Both the position numbers and the translations under genes were made by a program. 64,000 nt of DNA, taken from assembly GCF_001619955.1 (NCBI RefSeq), contig NZ_LQQO01000008.1, positions 1 through 64,000 on the forward strand, given 5' to 3'. Source of the stretch: Sphingomonas hankookensis (lineage in GTDB: Bacteria > Pseudomonadota > Alphaproteobacteria > Sphingomonadales > Sphingomonadaceae). Each line of letters opens with the position of its first letter. The first letter of the stretch is position 1. Below the pieces are notes generated by a model. That model saw nothing but the letters and a program-made list of their open reading frames with translations. It ran no database searches and was not told the DNA's origin. Below, piece by piece: positions 41,419-50,810 of the stretch.

Positions 41419-41843
41419 CGGCTTTCCCAAGCGTCCGGCACGCGCGCTGTCAAGCGCCGCCCGCCCGCTTCGTCGAACGCGAGGGTCAGCCAAAGGGCAT
41501 CCGGCCAAGGATCGTCGCCCAGCCGTTCGGGCCATTCGACGAGCAGCAGCGCATCGTCCGCCTCGTCCAGTCCCAGTTCGAGCGCCTCGTCCGGTTCCTC
41601 GATCCGGTACAGATCGACGTGCAGGACGCTCAGGCGCACCTCCGGCGGATCATAGGGCTGGACGATCGCGAAGCTCGGCGAGGGCGCCTCCCCCGCCAGC
41701 CCCAGTGCCGCCAACACCCCGCGCGCGATACTCGTCTTGCCTGCGCCGAGCGGCCCCGACAGCGCGATCACGTCACCCGGCTGCACCACCGCCGCCAGCT
41801 TCGCCCCGAGCGCATGCGCCGCCGCTTCGTCCGGCAGATGCAT
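41403..41843 (-). CDS. tsaE: tRNA threonylcarbamoyladenosine biosynthesis ATPase TsaE
   Basis: A 146-residue P-loop ATPase: GDVIALSGPLGAGKTSIARG is Walker A, and PSPSFAIVQPYDP and HVDLYRIEEPDEALELGLDE complete the family pattern. It works with TsaB/TsaD to make t6A37 in tRNA. ATG 41843 shares a base with the stop of divL; GTG 41846 is an alternative. Position after divL and before amgK appears to be a conserved alphaproteobacterial order, from memory. Confidence 0.94.
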   Translation of the reverse strand: MHLPDEAAAHALGAKLAAVVQPGDVIALSGPLGAGKTSIARGVLAALGLAGEAPSPSFAIVQPYDPPEVRLSVLHVDLYRIEEPDEALELGLDEADDALLLVEWPERLGDDPWPDALWLTLAFDEAGGRRLTARVPDAWESRWPLI

Positions 41844-44194
41844 CACGGCTCGCGCGGCAGGTCGATGGTGACCAGCGTGCCGACGCCCTTTTCGGACACC
41901 AGCTCGATCGTCCCGCCATGCGCCTCGACCGCCTGTCGGGCGAGCGGCAGGTCGAGGCTGAGCGCGCGTTCCCCGACCCGCGTCGCGCCGGCCTGGGCAA
42001 AGCGGTCGAACGCGCGCGCCACCGCGTCCTTGGACATGCCGGGACCGTCGTCCGACACCACGATCCGCGCCCGCTGCGCATCGCCGTCGACATGCAGCAG
42101 CACGCGCCCGCCCTGCCGCAACCCGCCGATGGCATGGTCGAGCAGATGGCCCACCGCCTGCCGCAACCGCCGCGCATCGCCCAGCATCACCCCGGCGGTC
42201 GGTGCGATCTCCACCGCCAGTTCGACGCCACGCGCCGTCGCCGCCGCCCGCGCCGCATCGGCAGCCTCGGTCGCGATCATCTTCAACGGCACCGTAGCGC
42301 GTGCGACCGGCGTGGTTTCGTTGGCGGTCAGGTCGAGCGTGTCGTCGATCAACCCGCCCAGCCGCTCGACCGATTCGAGGATCGCGTCGGTATAACGCGC
42401 GCCGTCCTGCGTCAGCTTGCCGGCATAGCCCGCCTGCAACATCTCGGCGAACCCCTTGATCGAGGTCAGCGGCGTGCGCAGTTCGTAGCTCATCGACGCG
42501 ACGAACGCGGTCTTCACCCGGTCCGCCGCCTCCAGCGCCTCGTTGCGGTCGCGCAGCGCCTGTTCCATCCGCCGGCTGTCGGAGATGTCGAGCATGGTCA
42601 GCAGCGCGTTGCCATCGGGCAGCGGCACCGCGCCAAACTCATAATGCCGCCCATCGGCCATGGCGAAGCGGCCCGAACGCTGCATCCGCTGCTGCGTGGC
42701 GAAGCGGACCAGTTCGGGGATCAGCGCCGCCTTGCCGGGACTGGCGAGGCTGTCGGCGACCCGCTCAGCCAGCGCATCGACCCGCGGGTGGGAATCGAGG
42801 AACGCGTCGTCCAGCCCCCAGACCTGCCGGAACTTCGCGTTCCAGATCTGCAACCGCCCATCCGCCGCGAACACGCCCAGCGCCTCGAACAGATTGTCGA
42901 ACGTCGCGGTGCGCACCCGCAGCAGCGTGTCGCGGGCGCTGGCGAGCTGCACCTGTTCGGTGCGATCCTCGAAGATCAGAAGTAACCCGCCTTCGGGCAG
43001 CGGTTGCGCCACGACGCGCAGATGGGTGCCGCCGGGCAGATGCCATTGTTCCTCGATCGCGCCCTCGGCCGCGCGGAACCAGTCGCGCCGCTCCGCCTTC
43101 CACCCCGGAAAGTCCCGGACTTCGGGAAGCCGCTTGGCCTCGCGCATCCGGTCGAGCACCCGGTCGAATTCGGGCCGGTCGGCCAGCCATTCGGGCTTCA
43201 TCGCAAAGGTGCGGCCGAACGGCTGGTTGTAGAAGACGAGCGTACGATCCGGCGCGAATTGCGCCACGCCCGCCGACAGCCGGTCGAGCATCGCCCGCTG
43301 CGCCTCGCGGCTGCGCTTCAGCTTGCCGCGCGCTTCCTCGATCTCGTGCACGTCGATTGCGAAGCCGCCGGTCCCACCGTCGCGCAGCGGCATGTCGTGG
43401 ACGCGCAGCATCCGCCGTTCGCCATTGATCGTCGCCGGCATCGCCGCGACCTGCGGCTGTCCGGTATCGCGCGCGATCGCCGCGCTGGCCAGCGGCCCGC
43501 CCATGCCGACGCCCTCGACCAGTTCGACCTGGCGCGCGATCACCTCTGCGGCATCGGCGGCATCGACCGCGCGGACATAGGCGGTGTTGACCATGGCCAG
43601 GCGCAGGCTGTCGTCGCGATACCACATCGGCATCGGTGCCGCCTCGATCAGGCTGGAGAGCGCTTCGAACGCCGCGCGATATTCCTCGGCCTCGGCGCCC
43701 AGCGTCGCGATCTCGTCATGGAATTCGGTCGCGTCGAAGAACCAGACCAGCACCCCGCCCGGCGTATTGAGGGCCGCCGGCGCCCGCTCGCCAATCGCGA
43801 ACAACGACCGCGCCGAACCGGTCGCGCGCACGACGGTGCGGAACGGCTTGCCCCCGCGCAGTGCCGCGGTAATCGCATCGACCAGCCGGTCGGCACTGCC
43901 CGGCTCCAGCCCGCTATCGGCATTGCCCAGATCGGCCAGCGACGCCGGCATGTCGCTGCGCCCCAGCCGGTCGGCCAGCGGCTGGTCGAGCAGCAATCGC
44001 CCATCGGCCCGCACCACCATCGCCAGCGCCGGCGATGCGGACAGGGTGGCGTTCAGCGACGCGAACGACGCCGCATCCGCCGCCGCCCGCCGCCGTGCGG
44101 ACAGGCCGGCATGCAGCATCCACGCGCTTGCCCCCACCAGCAGCGCCAGCACGACACCGGACAGGATGGCGGCCATCAGGCTGAGCGTAATCAA
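41843..44194 (-). CDS. divL: DivL-like cell-cycle kinase homologue with Tyr at the phospho-acceptor site
   Basis: A 783-residue protein: one N-terminal membrane helix (ITLSLMAAILSGVVLALLVGASAWML), several PAS-like regions (about 50-130, 175-290, 300-410, 425-540), a HisKA-like helix and an ATPase domain (SDDGPGM G1 box). In the H-box the normal His is replaced by Tyr570 (VASMSYELRTPL), the distinctive trait of Caulobacter DivL (769 residues, also Tyr), which controls CckA and hence CtrA. The start is TTG 44194 with GAGG seven bases upstream; ATG 44176 has no site. It heads the seven-gene operon ending in trxA. Confidence 0.85.
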   Translation of the reverse strand: MITLSLMAAILSGVVLALLVGASAWMLHAGLSARRRAAADAASFASLNATLSASPALAMVVRADGRLLLDQPLADRLGRSDMPASLADLGNADSGLEPGSADRLVDAITAALRGGKPFRTVVRATGSARSLFAIGERAPAALNTPGGVLVWFFDATEFHDEIATLGAEAEEYRAAFEALSSLIEAAPMPMWYRDDSLRLAMVNTAYVRAVDAADAAEVIARQVELVEGVGMGGPLASAAIARDTGQPQVAAMPATINGERRMLRVHDMPLRDGGTGGFAIDVHEIEEARGKLKRSREAQRAMLDRLSAGVAQFAPDRTLVFYNQPFGRTFAMKPEWLADRPEFDRVLDRMREAKRLPEVRDFPGWKAERRDWFRAAEGAIEEQWHLPGGTHLRVVAQPLPEGGLLLIFEDRTEQVQLASARDTLLRVRTATFDNLFEALGVFAADGRLQIWNAKFRQVWGLDDAFLDSHPRVDALAERVADSLASPGKAALIPELVRFATQQRMQRSGRFAMADGRHYEFGAVPLPDGNALLTMLDISDSRRMEQALRDRNEALEAADRVKTAFVASMSYELRTPLTSIKGFAEMLQAGYAGKLTQDGARYTDAILESVERLGGLIDDTLDLTANETTPVARATVPLKMIATEAADAARAAATARGVELAVEIAPTAGVMLGDARRLRQAVGHLLDHAIGGLRQGGRVLLHVDGDAQRARIVVSDDGPGMSKDAVARAFDRFAQAGATRVGERALSLDLPLARQAVEAHGGTIELVSEKGVGTLVTIDLPREP

Positions 44195-44267
44195 GCAAGC
44201 GCCTCGCGGGCAGACGAAGGAACGGCGGACATGGGCACGCCCCCTGCCTAGTCGTTAGCGCCCGCAT

Positions 44268-44295
44268 AAAAAAGGGGCGACACCGCATGGTGCCG
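44268..44295 (-). terminator. Terminator-like hairpin after the first TonB receptor
   Basis: Reverse strand: CACC-ATGC-GGTG core with a short extension, then CGCCCC and six T. The sequence is nearly identical to the terminator at 47540-47570, but the outer CCCC/GGGG pairing is lost, so it should be weaker. Confidence 0.5.
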
Positions 44296-44332
44296 GCCAG
44301 AATCGTTCAACCGAAACCTCGGTCGCGTCCGA

Positions 44333-47332
44333 TCACATGCGCATCGTCGCGCCGGCATACAGGAACCGGCCGACGCCGGAGATCGGGTAGTTCAGCGAAC
44401 CCCAGATCGGCGTCTGTTCGAACAGGTTGTTGACGCCGCCATAGAAGCGGAACCGGTCGTTCACCCGCACTTCGGCACGAATGTCGTGTTGGAACATTTC
44501 CGGCCAGAAGAAGAACTTCGGATCGGACAGGTCCGGATTGTTGGCCAGTTCCTCGACGCTGAAGCGACGGGTCTTGCTGAAATAGACCAGCCCGTAGTTC
44601 AGCGACAGCGCGTCAAGGGTCCAGGTGATGTTGCCCGACCCGCGCCACCGCGGATTATACTGTTCCAGCGTGTTGTCATCGACGTCCGCGCCCACCGTCG
44701 GCACGAACGAGATATGGTCGAGATAGCCCGCATTCACGTTGAAGTCGAAGCGGCCCAGCTTGCCCGGCTGTACGGTATAGTTGACCGCGAAATCCGCACC
44801 CGACGTACGGAACGCGGCGACGTTGGCCGGTCCGACGTTGAAGCCGATGCGCCGCTGCGGATCGTTGCCGTCGCCCAGCACATAGCCGGTGGTGGTCGAC
44901 CGGAAGACGTTGGCGCAGAACTGGTTGTTGATCGTCGGCTGATCGACACACAGTTGCGCCAGCTGGGTCGGGCTGGGCGTGTTGATCGCGTCGCGGATGC
45001 GGATGTCGTACCAGTCGGCGGTGATCGTCAGGCCGGGGATGAAGCGCGGCTGCAGCGCGACGCCCGCGGTCCACGTCGTCGCGATTTCCGCCGCCAGGTT
45101 GCGGTTGCCACCGACGGTGCCGCGCCGCGAGGTGGTCGCCGACGGCACCCGCGACGGGGTGAAGGTCGCGATCTGCTGCGGAGTCAGCCCCAGCCCGGCC
45201 AACAGCGTGCGGCAATTCGCCTCGCGATACTGGGTCCCCTGATTGCGGTTCGCCAGATCGCACGGATCGGTCACGAAGCCGAACGTGCCCGTCGTCGGCA
45301 GGAACAATTCGCCGATATTGGGCGCGCGGACCGCCTGCGAATAGGAGCCGCGGAAGCGGATGTCGCGGATCGGCGCATAGATGCCGTCGAACTTCCACGT
45401 GCGGGTCGACCCCACCGTCGAATAGTCCGACACGCGGGCGGCGGCGCCGAACGACAGCAGGTCGGCGAACCGCATGTTGGCGAGCAGCGGCACGTTCACT
45501 TCGCCGAACACTTCCTTGACGTCGAAGCTGCCGGCGCTGGGCGGCAGCGCGGCGGAATCGCGAAACTCGCCCCGGACGCTGAACGGATCGGGGTCCGACC
45601 GGCTGCGCTCACGCCGATATTCCGCACCGAATGCAAAGCCGATCGGACCGCCGGGCAGTTCGAAGACGGCACGGCTGTCGCCCGAGATCGATCCCGACAC
45701 GACATGCTGGTCGACCAGCGCGCGGCCGACATTGCTCGCCAGTACGAAATCGAGCGCGGCCTGCGACGCGACGCCGTTCCCCAGCAGGTTGAGCGGCCGG
45801 CACGGGCTGCCCGCCCCCGGGGTGAAGGTGGTCGCCGCCGGGCTGAGCGCCGACGGATCGAGCGTCGAGCGGCAGACGATCGATCCGTCCGGCGCGCGCA
45901 CCGCATCGATCGCCGCATAATAACGGTCGCCGATCGGGTTCGACGTCTGCGACGACCGCGCGCTGGTGCGGCCATAGACGTACGAGATTTCGTAGCGCGT
46001 GTTCTCGGCGATCTCGCCGTCGAAGCCGACGACCCCGCGCCACGTATCGCGCCGCACCCGCTCGCCGCGAATGCCGAAGTCGAAATTGTCGCGCGAGATG
46101 AAGGCACCGTTGGGCGCCGCATTCGCGCCGAACCGATCGTTCAGGAACGCATTGTCGGGCATCAGATAGGTGTAGAAGTCAAAGCTCGGCTGCCCGACCG
46201 AATAGGCGCGGGTCCGGACGAACTTGCCCTCTGCGAAGAAGCGGACCTTGTCCGAAAATTCGAAGCTGGTCAGCAGGTTGGCGGCATGGCGTTCGATCGC
46301 CGGATACAGGTCGCCGAAATATCCCGCGGTCGGCGTGTTCGACGTGCCGCCGATCGCACGGCCGCTGCCGCCGGGCAGGAAGGTGCCGCCGTCATAGGGA
46401 AGGCCGCTGCCGGTGAAGTCGGGAATGCCGTCGAGGTTCAGGTCGACCGCGCCGTCGGGCGCGCTGTCCGCCCAGGTCAGGTTGGTGTAGAGTATGCGAT
46501 CCGGAATGTTGGGATCGTCGAACGGAATGCCGTTCGCGCCCGGGCGGAAATCGTTGATGTTCTGCCACAATTCCTGGAAATGGTCGGGATCGCCGGAAAA
46601 TGGCCGTGCAAAGCTGCTCAGCCGTTCGGTGTTGCTGTATTCATAGGCGGCCGTGACGTTGCCGCGTCCACCGGCGAAGTTCTTGCCGGCGACGATCGAT
46701 GCCAGCTGGTTGCCGGCGTCGCCATCGTCCGAGATGCCGGCCTGCAATCGAGCGGTCACGCCTTCGAAATCGCGACGCAGCACGAAATTGACGACGCCCG
46801 ACACGCCGTCGGCGCCATAGACCGCCGACGCGCCGCCGGTCAGCACGTCGACCTGCTGGATCAGGTCCTGCGGGATCGAGTTGATGTCGACCGCGGCGGT
46901 ATTGGGGACGCCCGCCACGTGGCGACGGCCATTGACCAGCACCAGCGTCCGGTTCGTCCCCAGATTGCGCAGGTTCAGGAAATTGGCGCCGGTGCCGGCC
47001 AGCGGCGTCGGGCTGCCCCCGCCCGACCGCGCACCGCCGACCGATGCGCTGAGCGCGGGATTGCGGATCAGCACGTCGGTGATGTTGTTCAGACCGGTCG
47101 CCTCGATCGCGGCGGCGGTGACCGACACGATCGGGCTGGCAACCTCCAGCTCGGGCCGCACGATGCGCGAACCGGTCACGACGATCTCCTCGGCGGGATC
47201 GGTCGTTGCCTGTTCGTCGCCGACGGTCGCCGGCGCATCCTGCGCCGAAGCGGATGCCGCCGCCAGAACGGCAGCCATGGCGAGGACGCTGCGTGCGGCG
47301 TTCAGCCGCCAGCGCGATATCGGTTGCTTCAT
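44333..47332 (-). CDS. TonB-dependent receptor (first of tandem pair)
   Basis: A 999-residue outer-membrane receptor. Signal peptide (NAARSVLAMAAVLAAASASAQ), TonB box EEIVVTGSRI, a plug domain with ATGLNNITDVLIRNPALSASVGG and VDVLTGGASAVYGADGVSGVVNFVL, and a beta-barrel ending RFLYAGATMRM with the terminal aromatic/Met pattern needed for insertion. This plug sequence belongs to the large sphingomonad/Caulobacter receptor group; the substrate cannot be read from sequence. A near-parallel paralogue lies directly upstream, so a duplication is likely. GGGGG precedes the ATG at 47332. Confidence 0.93.
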   Translation of the reverse strand: MKQPISRWRLNAARSVLAMAAVLAAASASAQDAPATVGDEQATTDPAEEIVVTGSRIVRPELEVASPIVSVTAAAIEATGLNNITDVLIRNPALSASVGGARSGGGSPTPLAGTGANFLNLRNLGTNRTLVLVNGRRHVAGVPNTAAVDINSIPQDLIQQVDVLTGGASAVYGADGVSGVVNFVLRRDFEGVTARLQAGISDDGDAGNQLASIVAGKNFAGGRGNVTAAYEYSNTERLSSFARPFSGDPDHFQELWQNINDFRPGANGIPFDDPNIPDRILYTNLTWADSAPDGAVDLNLDGIPDFTGSGLPYDGGTFLPGGSGRAIGGTSNTPTAGYFGDLYPAIERHAANLLTSFEFSDKVRFFAEGKFVRTRAYSVGQPSFDFYTYLMPDNAFLNDRFGANAAPNGAFISRDNFDFGIRGERVRRDTWRGVVGFDGEIAENTRYEISYVYGRTSARSSQTSNPIGDRYYAAIDAVRAPDGSIVCRSTLDPSALSPAATTFTPGAGSPCRPLNLLGNGVASQAALDFVLASNVGRALVDQHVVSGSISGDSRAVFELPGGPIGFAFGAEYRRERSRSDPDPFSVRGEFRDSAALPPSAGSFDVKEVFGEVNVPLLANMRFADLLSFGAAARVSDYSTVGSTRTWKFDGIYAPIRDIRFRGSYSQAVRAPNIGELFLPTTGTFGFVTDPCDLANRNQGTQYREANCRTLLAGLGLTPQQIATFTPSRVPSATTSRRGTVGGNRNLAAEIATTWTAGVALQPRFIPGLTITADWYDIRIRDAINTPSPTQLAQLCVDQPTINNQFCANVFRSTTTGYVLGDGNDPQRRIGFNVGPANVAAFRTSGADFAVNYTVQPGKLGRFDFNVNAGYLDHISFVPTVGADVDDNTLEQYNPRWRGSGNITWTLDALSLNYGLVYFSKTRRFSVEELANNPDLSDPKFFFWPEMFQHDIRAEVRVNDRFRFYGGVNNLFEQTPIWGSLNYPISGVGRFLYAGATMRM

Positions 47333-47447
47333 CGGTCGATCCCCCTTTTCAGTTTAGTATACCATATTAGGGCATGCGACCGGCGCGCAGTTCGCCCGGT
47401 CCTTTCGTCGCAACGGTACGAAACGGGTCATTTAGCGGGGCAGCGTT

Positions 47448-47460
47448 GTTGCCATGCAAC
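47448..47460. promoter_or_regulatory. Inverted repeat GTTGC-CAT-GCAAC upstream of first receptor
   Basis: A 5-3-5 dyad 115 bases before the receptor start. A related dyad (GTTGC-N6-GCAAC) stands 104 bases before the second receptor. The rest of 47333-47612 holds the promoter area and the terminator of the second receptor; no gene. Confidence 0.3.
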
Positions 47461-47539
47461 ACCCCGCCACATACCAGCAACAATTCGGAGCCGCTCCGGG
47501 CGGAAGCCGCGTTTCCCGGACCTCACCACGACCGGCACG

Positions 47540-47570
47540 AAAAAGGGGCGACACCGCATGGTGCCGCCCC
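47540..47570 (-). terminator. Rho-independent terminator of the second TonB receptor
   Basis: On the reverse strand GGGGCG-G-CACC, loop ATGC, GGTG-T-CGCCCC (one mismatch) is followed by five T (plus-strand A run 47540-47544). It lies 43 bases beyond the receptor stop. Confidence 0.85.
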
Positions 47571-47612
47571 TCTATCGCTTCCCGGCGACGGATCGCCGCC
47601 CGGGGCGTGCGC

Positions 47613-50600
47613 TTACATCTTTATGCGAGCGCCCGCGAACATGTAGCGGCCGATGACCTGCTGGATATAGGTCGTGTCGGCAATGTCCGCCTTCTGACCG
47701 AACACGTTGTTCACGCCACCGAAGAACTGGAAGCGGTCGGTCGCATCGACGCTGACATAAATATCGTGCTGCCACATCGCCTTGATGTACTTGTACTCGG
47801 GCGCAACGACGTCCGGGTTGTTCTCGTTCGTCAGATTGGCGTAGCGCAGCGTCTTGTCCATGAAGTTGACACCGTAGTTGACGGTGACATTCTCCAGCGA
47901 CCAGGTCAGATCGGCATTCGCGCTGTACTTCGGCGCACGATACCCCGCTTCCTGGCGACGGTTGGTGACCGGGGCTCCCGGCGTGCCGATGAACTCCAGC
48001 TTGTCCAGATAGTTGCCGATCAGACGCAGGTTGAAACGGCCCGCCGAACCCGCATCGAAGGCGTAGTTGACGTTGACGTCCAGACCGGCGGTGCTGAAGC
48101 GCGCGACATTCTGCGGTGCGACGACGAAGCTGGTGATGTTGCCAACGGCCGCCGTGTTGCTGGCGACGTTGGTACGCGTGATCGACCGGCAGAAGACGTT
48201 GTCCAGCGTGGCCTGATCGACGCACAGCCGCGCGACTTCGTTGGCCGCGACCGTGTTGATCGCACCGCGCAGGTTGATGTCGTACCAGTCGGCACGCAAC
48301 GACAGGCCCGGGATGAAGCGCGGCTGCAGCACAGCGCCCGCGGTCCAGGTCGTCGCTTCTTCCTCACGCAGCTGGCTGTTACCGCCCGAGAAGCCCGAGA
48401 TGTTGGTCGAGCGCGCATCGACGTAATTGGCCGGATCGGCAACGCCCAGACCGCTCAGCAGCGTGCGGCAGTTCGCCGCGCGGGTCGCCGTGCCGTTCTG
48501 CAACTCGGCCCGATCGCACGGGTCGGTGATGAAGGCAAAGGTCTGCGACTGACCCGCGAACAGCTCGCCGATATTCGGGGCGCGCACCGCCTTCGAATAG
48601 GTGCCGTTGAACACGATGTCGCGGACCGGCGCGTAGGTGCCGTTGACCTTCCACGTCGTCGTGCCGCCGATGGTCGAATAATCGGAGAAGCGGATCGCCG
48701 CGCCGACGCTCAGGCGATAGGCGAACGGCAGGTCCTTCAGGATCGGCGCATCGAGTTCGGCAAAGCCTTCCTTCACGTCGAACTGACCCTCTTCGCGACC
48801 CAGCGAGTTCGTGAAGGTCAGCCCCTGTGCCGCGATGGCATCGGGCACGAACCGGCTCTCTTCCTTCCGATACTCGGCACCCAGCGCGAAGTTGACCGGA
48901 CCGCCGGGCAGCTTGAAGAACTGACCGAAATCGCCCGAGATCGATCCCGACACGACATGCTGGCGCAGGCGCGAACGGTCGGTGGTGGTCGCACGCACGA
49001 AATCGAGCGCCGCCTGGCTCGGCGCACCATCGCCGAACAGGTTGAGCGGCACGCACTCACCCGGCCGGAACGTCGTCGGGTTCACCACGGTGCGGCTGGC
49101 ATAGGGCTGGTTCGGCGTCCAGTTCGGCTGCAGGTTCACCCGGCAGGTGATCTGCCCGTTCGACGGATCGCGCACCGCGTCCAGCGCCGCATAGAAGCGG
49201 TCGTTATAGGTGTTGTTGACATAGCGGTTGGCGATGTCCGACTGCCCGAAGACATAGGACAGTTCGTAGCTGCCATGGTCGTTGATCTGGCCCTTCGCAC
49301 CGACGACGGCGCGATAGGTTTCGCGGGTGATCGTCTCACCGCGCTGACCGATGTCGAAATTGTCACGGGTAATCAGCACGCCGCCATTGCCCAGATTGGG
49401 CAGGCCGGCCGGCAGATACGGATTGCCGTCCTCCGCCAACAGATAATAGTCAAACGACGGCTGACCGACGGTGAACGACTTGTTGCGGGCGTATTTACCC
49501 TCGGCGAACAGCGTCAGCGCCGGCGACACGTCGAAATGCGTGATCGCGTTCACAACATGGCGGTCGATGCGCGGCAGCAGGTCGTTGAGATAATCGGCGG
49601 TCTTGGTGCCGGTGCCGCCCTGCGAGAAACCGGGACGCAACACGGTGCCCAGCTGGAATGGAACCAGCTGTCCCGCGCCATTGACGATATAGTCCGGCTG
49701 ACCGTCGAAATCGACGTCGATGCCACCCTCGCGCGCGGTGTCGTTGTAGCGGACGTCGCGGGTCGGGATATTGTCGGGGATGCCGTTGCTGGCACCGCCG
49801 GTATAGCCCGGCCGGAACTCCGGATCGTTCGGGTTGCGCTGGAAGCTGACCAGCCCGTTCCCGCGCAGGCGCGCGCGGTCTCGCGATTCCAGACGGCTTT
49901 CCGAACCATATTCATAGGCAAGCGCGACGTTGCCGCGGCCGTCGGCGAAATTCTTGCCGACGGTGACGGCCAGCAGGCGCTTGCCCGCATCGCCATATTC
50001 GGAAATGCCGGCCTGAGCGCGGGCGGTGATGCCCTCGAAGTTGCGCTTCAGGACGAAGTTGACCACGCCGGTCACCGCGTCGGCACCGTACACCGCCGAC
50101 ACGCCGCCGGTCAGAACGTCGAACCGCTCGACCAGATCGCTCGGGATCGTACCGATATCGATCGCCTGCGACCCCGGAACCGACGCGACCTGGCGACGGC
50201 CGTCGATCAGCACCAGCGTGCGATCGGTGCCAAGGTTGCGCAGGTTCAGCACGTTGAGGCCCGACGCGCCGATGCCGACGCCGCTGCCCGCGGTATCGGC
50301 CGAGGTCGTCGACCCCTGCAGCGCGGGGACCTGCGCGATGATGTCGGTCAGGTTGGTGCTGCCGGCCTGCTGGATCGCGGCGGCGCTGACGGAGACGACC
50401 GGGCTGGGCGATTCGAAGTCCGGGCGACGGATGCGCGTACCGGTGACGACGATTTCGTCGCCGTTGCTGGCGTCTTCGGCGGTCTGCGCGGCGGGGTCTG
50501 CCGGGATCGGAATGTTATCGCTGTTGCCGGGCGCGGCAGTCTGCGCGGTGGCGGCCGCCGATGCCATCAGCGCGGCGACGACAACGGCACTGCGGGCGAC

Positions 50601-50633
50601 ACCGGCACGCAAACGCGACGTTGACTGGTTCAT
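47613..50633 (-). CDS. TonB-dependent receptor (second of tandem pair)
   Basis: A 1006-residue outer-membrane receptor with a signal peptide (RSAVVVAALMASAAATAQ), TonB box DEIVVTGTRIRR, plug segment AGSTNLTDIIAQVPALQGS and FDVLTGGVSAVYGADAVTGVVNFVLKR, and a barrel ending RYMFAGARIKM. Order of motifs and many barrel strands match the neighbouring receptor, so the two are paralogues. The Asp/Gln-rich stretch between signal peptide and TonB box is longer here. Substrate unknown. AAGGGG precedes the ATG. Confidence 0.93.
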   Translation of the reverse strand: MNQSTSRLRAGVARSAVVVAALMASAAATAQTAAPGNSDNIPIPADPAAQTAEDASNGDEIVVTGTRIRRPDFESPSPVVSVSAAAIQQAGSTNLTDIIAQVPALQGSTTSADTAGSGVGIGASGLNVLNLRNLGTDRTLVLIDGRRQVASVPGSQAIDIGTIPSDLVERFDVLTGGVSAVYGADAVTGVVNFVLKRNFEGITARAQAGISEYGDAGKRLLAVTVGKNFADGRGNVALAYEYGSESRLESRDRARLRGNGLVSFQRNPNDPEFRPGYTGGASNGIPDNIPTRDVRYNDTAREGGIDVDFDGQPDYIVNGAGQLVPFQLGTVLRPGFSQGGTGTKTADYLNDLLPRIDRHVVNAITHFDVSPALTLFAEGKYARNKSFTVGQPSFDYYLLAEDGNPYLPAGLPNLGNGGVLITRDNFDIGQRGETITRETYRAVVGAKGQINDHGSYELSYVFGQSDIANRYVNNTYNDRFYAALDAVRDPSNGQITCRVNLQPNWTPNQPYASRTVVNPTTFRPGECVPLNLFGDGAPSQAALDFVRATTTDRSRLRQHVVSGSISGDFGQFFKLPGGPVNFALGAEYRKEESRFVPDAIAAQGLTFTNSLGREEGQFDVKEGFAELDAPILKDLPFAYRLSVGAAIRFSDYSTIGGTTTWKVNGTYAPVRDIVFNGTYSKAVRAPNIGELFAGQSQTFAFITDPCDRAELQNGTATRAANCRTLLSGLGVADPANYVDARSTNISGFSGGNSQLREEEATTWTAGAVLQPRFIPGLSLRADWYDINLRGAINTVAANEVARLCVDQATLDNVFCRSITRTNVASNTAAVGNITSFVVAPQNVARFSTAGLDVNVNYAFDAGSAGRFNLRLIGNYLDKLEFIGTPGAPVTNRRQEAGYRAPKYSANADLTWSLENVTVNYGVNFMDKTLRYANLTNENNPDVVAPEYKYIKAMWQHDIYVSVDATDRFQFFGGVNNVFGQKADIADTTYIQQVIGRYMFAGARIKM

Positions 50634-50736
50634 GAAACAGACCCCTTACTCATACAGTTATATGCATTCCTACGATACGCAGTCGGTTTCATTTGCAACG
50701 TATTGAATGATTGCCGGGGTGGTTTCGGCGCAGAGC

Positions 50737-50752
50737 GTTGCAAACGTGCAAC
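50737..50752. promoter_or_regulatory. Inverted repeat GTTGCA-AACG-TGCAAC upstream of second receptor
   Basis: A perfect 6-4-6 dyad, 104 bases before the receptor start and just beyond the ahcY terminator. It resembles LacI-type operators in size. Its likeness to the dyad at 47448-47460 suggests a shared regulator; unproven. Confidence 0.3.
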
Positions 50753-50785
50753 AAAAGGGGCGGGCACCCGGTGGATGCCCGCCCC
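50753..50785 (-). terminator. Rho-independent terminator of ahcY
   Basis: On the reverse strand a perfect 10-bp stem (plus-strand GGGGCGGGCA 50757-50766 and TGCCCGCCCC 50776-50785) is followed by TTTTG. Confidence 0.9.
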
Positions 50786-50810
50786 CTGTGGCGTCGGATC
50801 GCGTGGGCGA

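Noticed and set aside
41418-41535. Longer N-terminus for amgK
   Set aside because: The added residues are an alternate-frame reading of tsaE, Arg/Ala/Gly rich, without family similarity.
44486-50624. Long open frames (over 1000 codons each) antisense to both TonB receptors
   Set aside because: Same cause: shadows of GC-rich genes. The receptors have signal peptides, plug and barrel motifs; the antisense frames have low-complexity Arg/Asp/Ala content.
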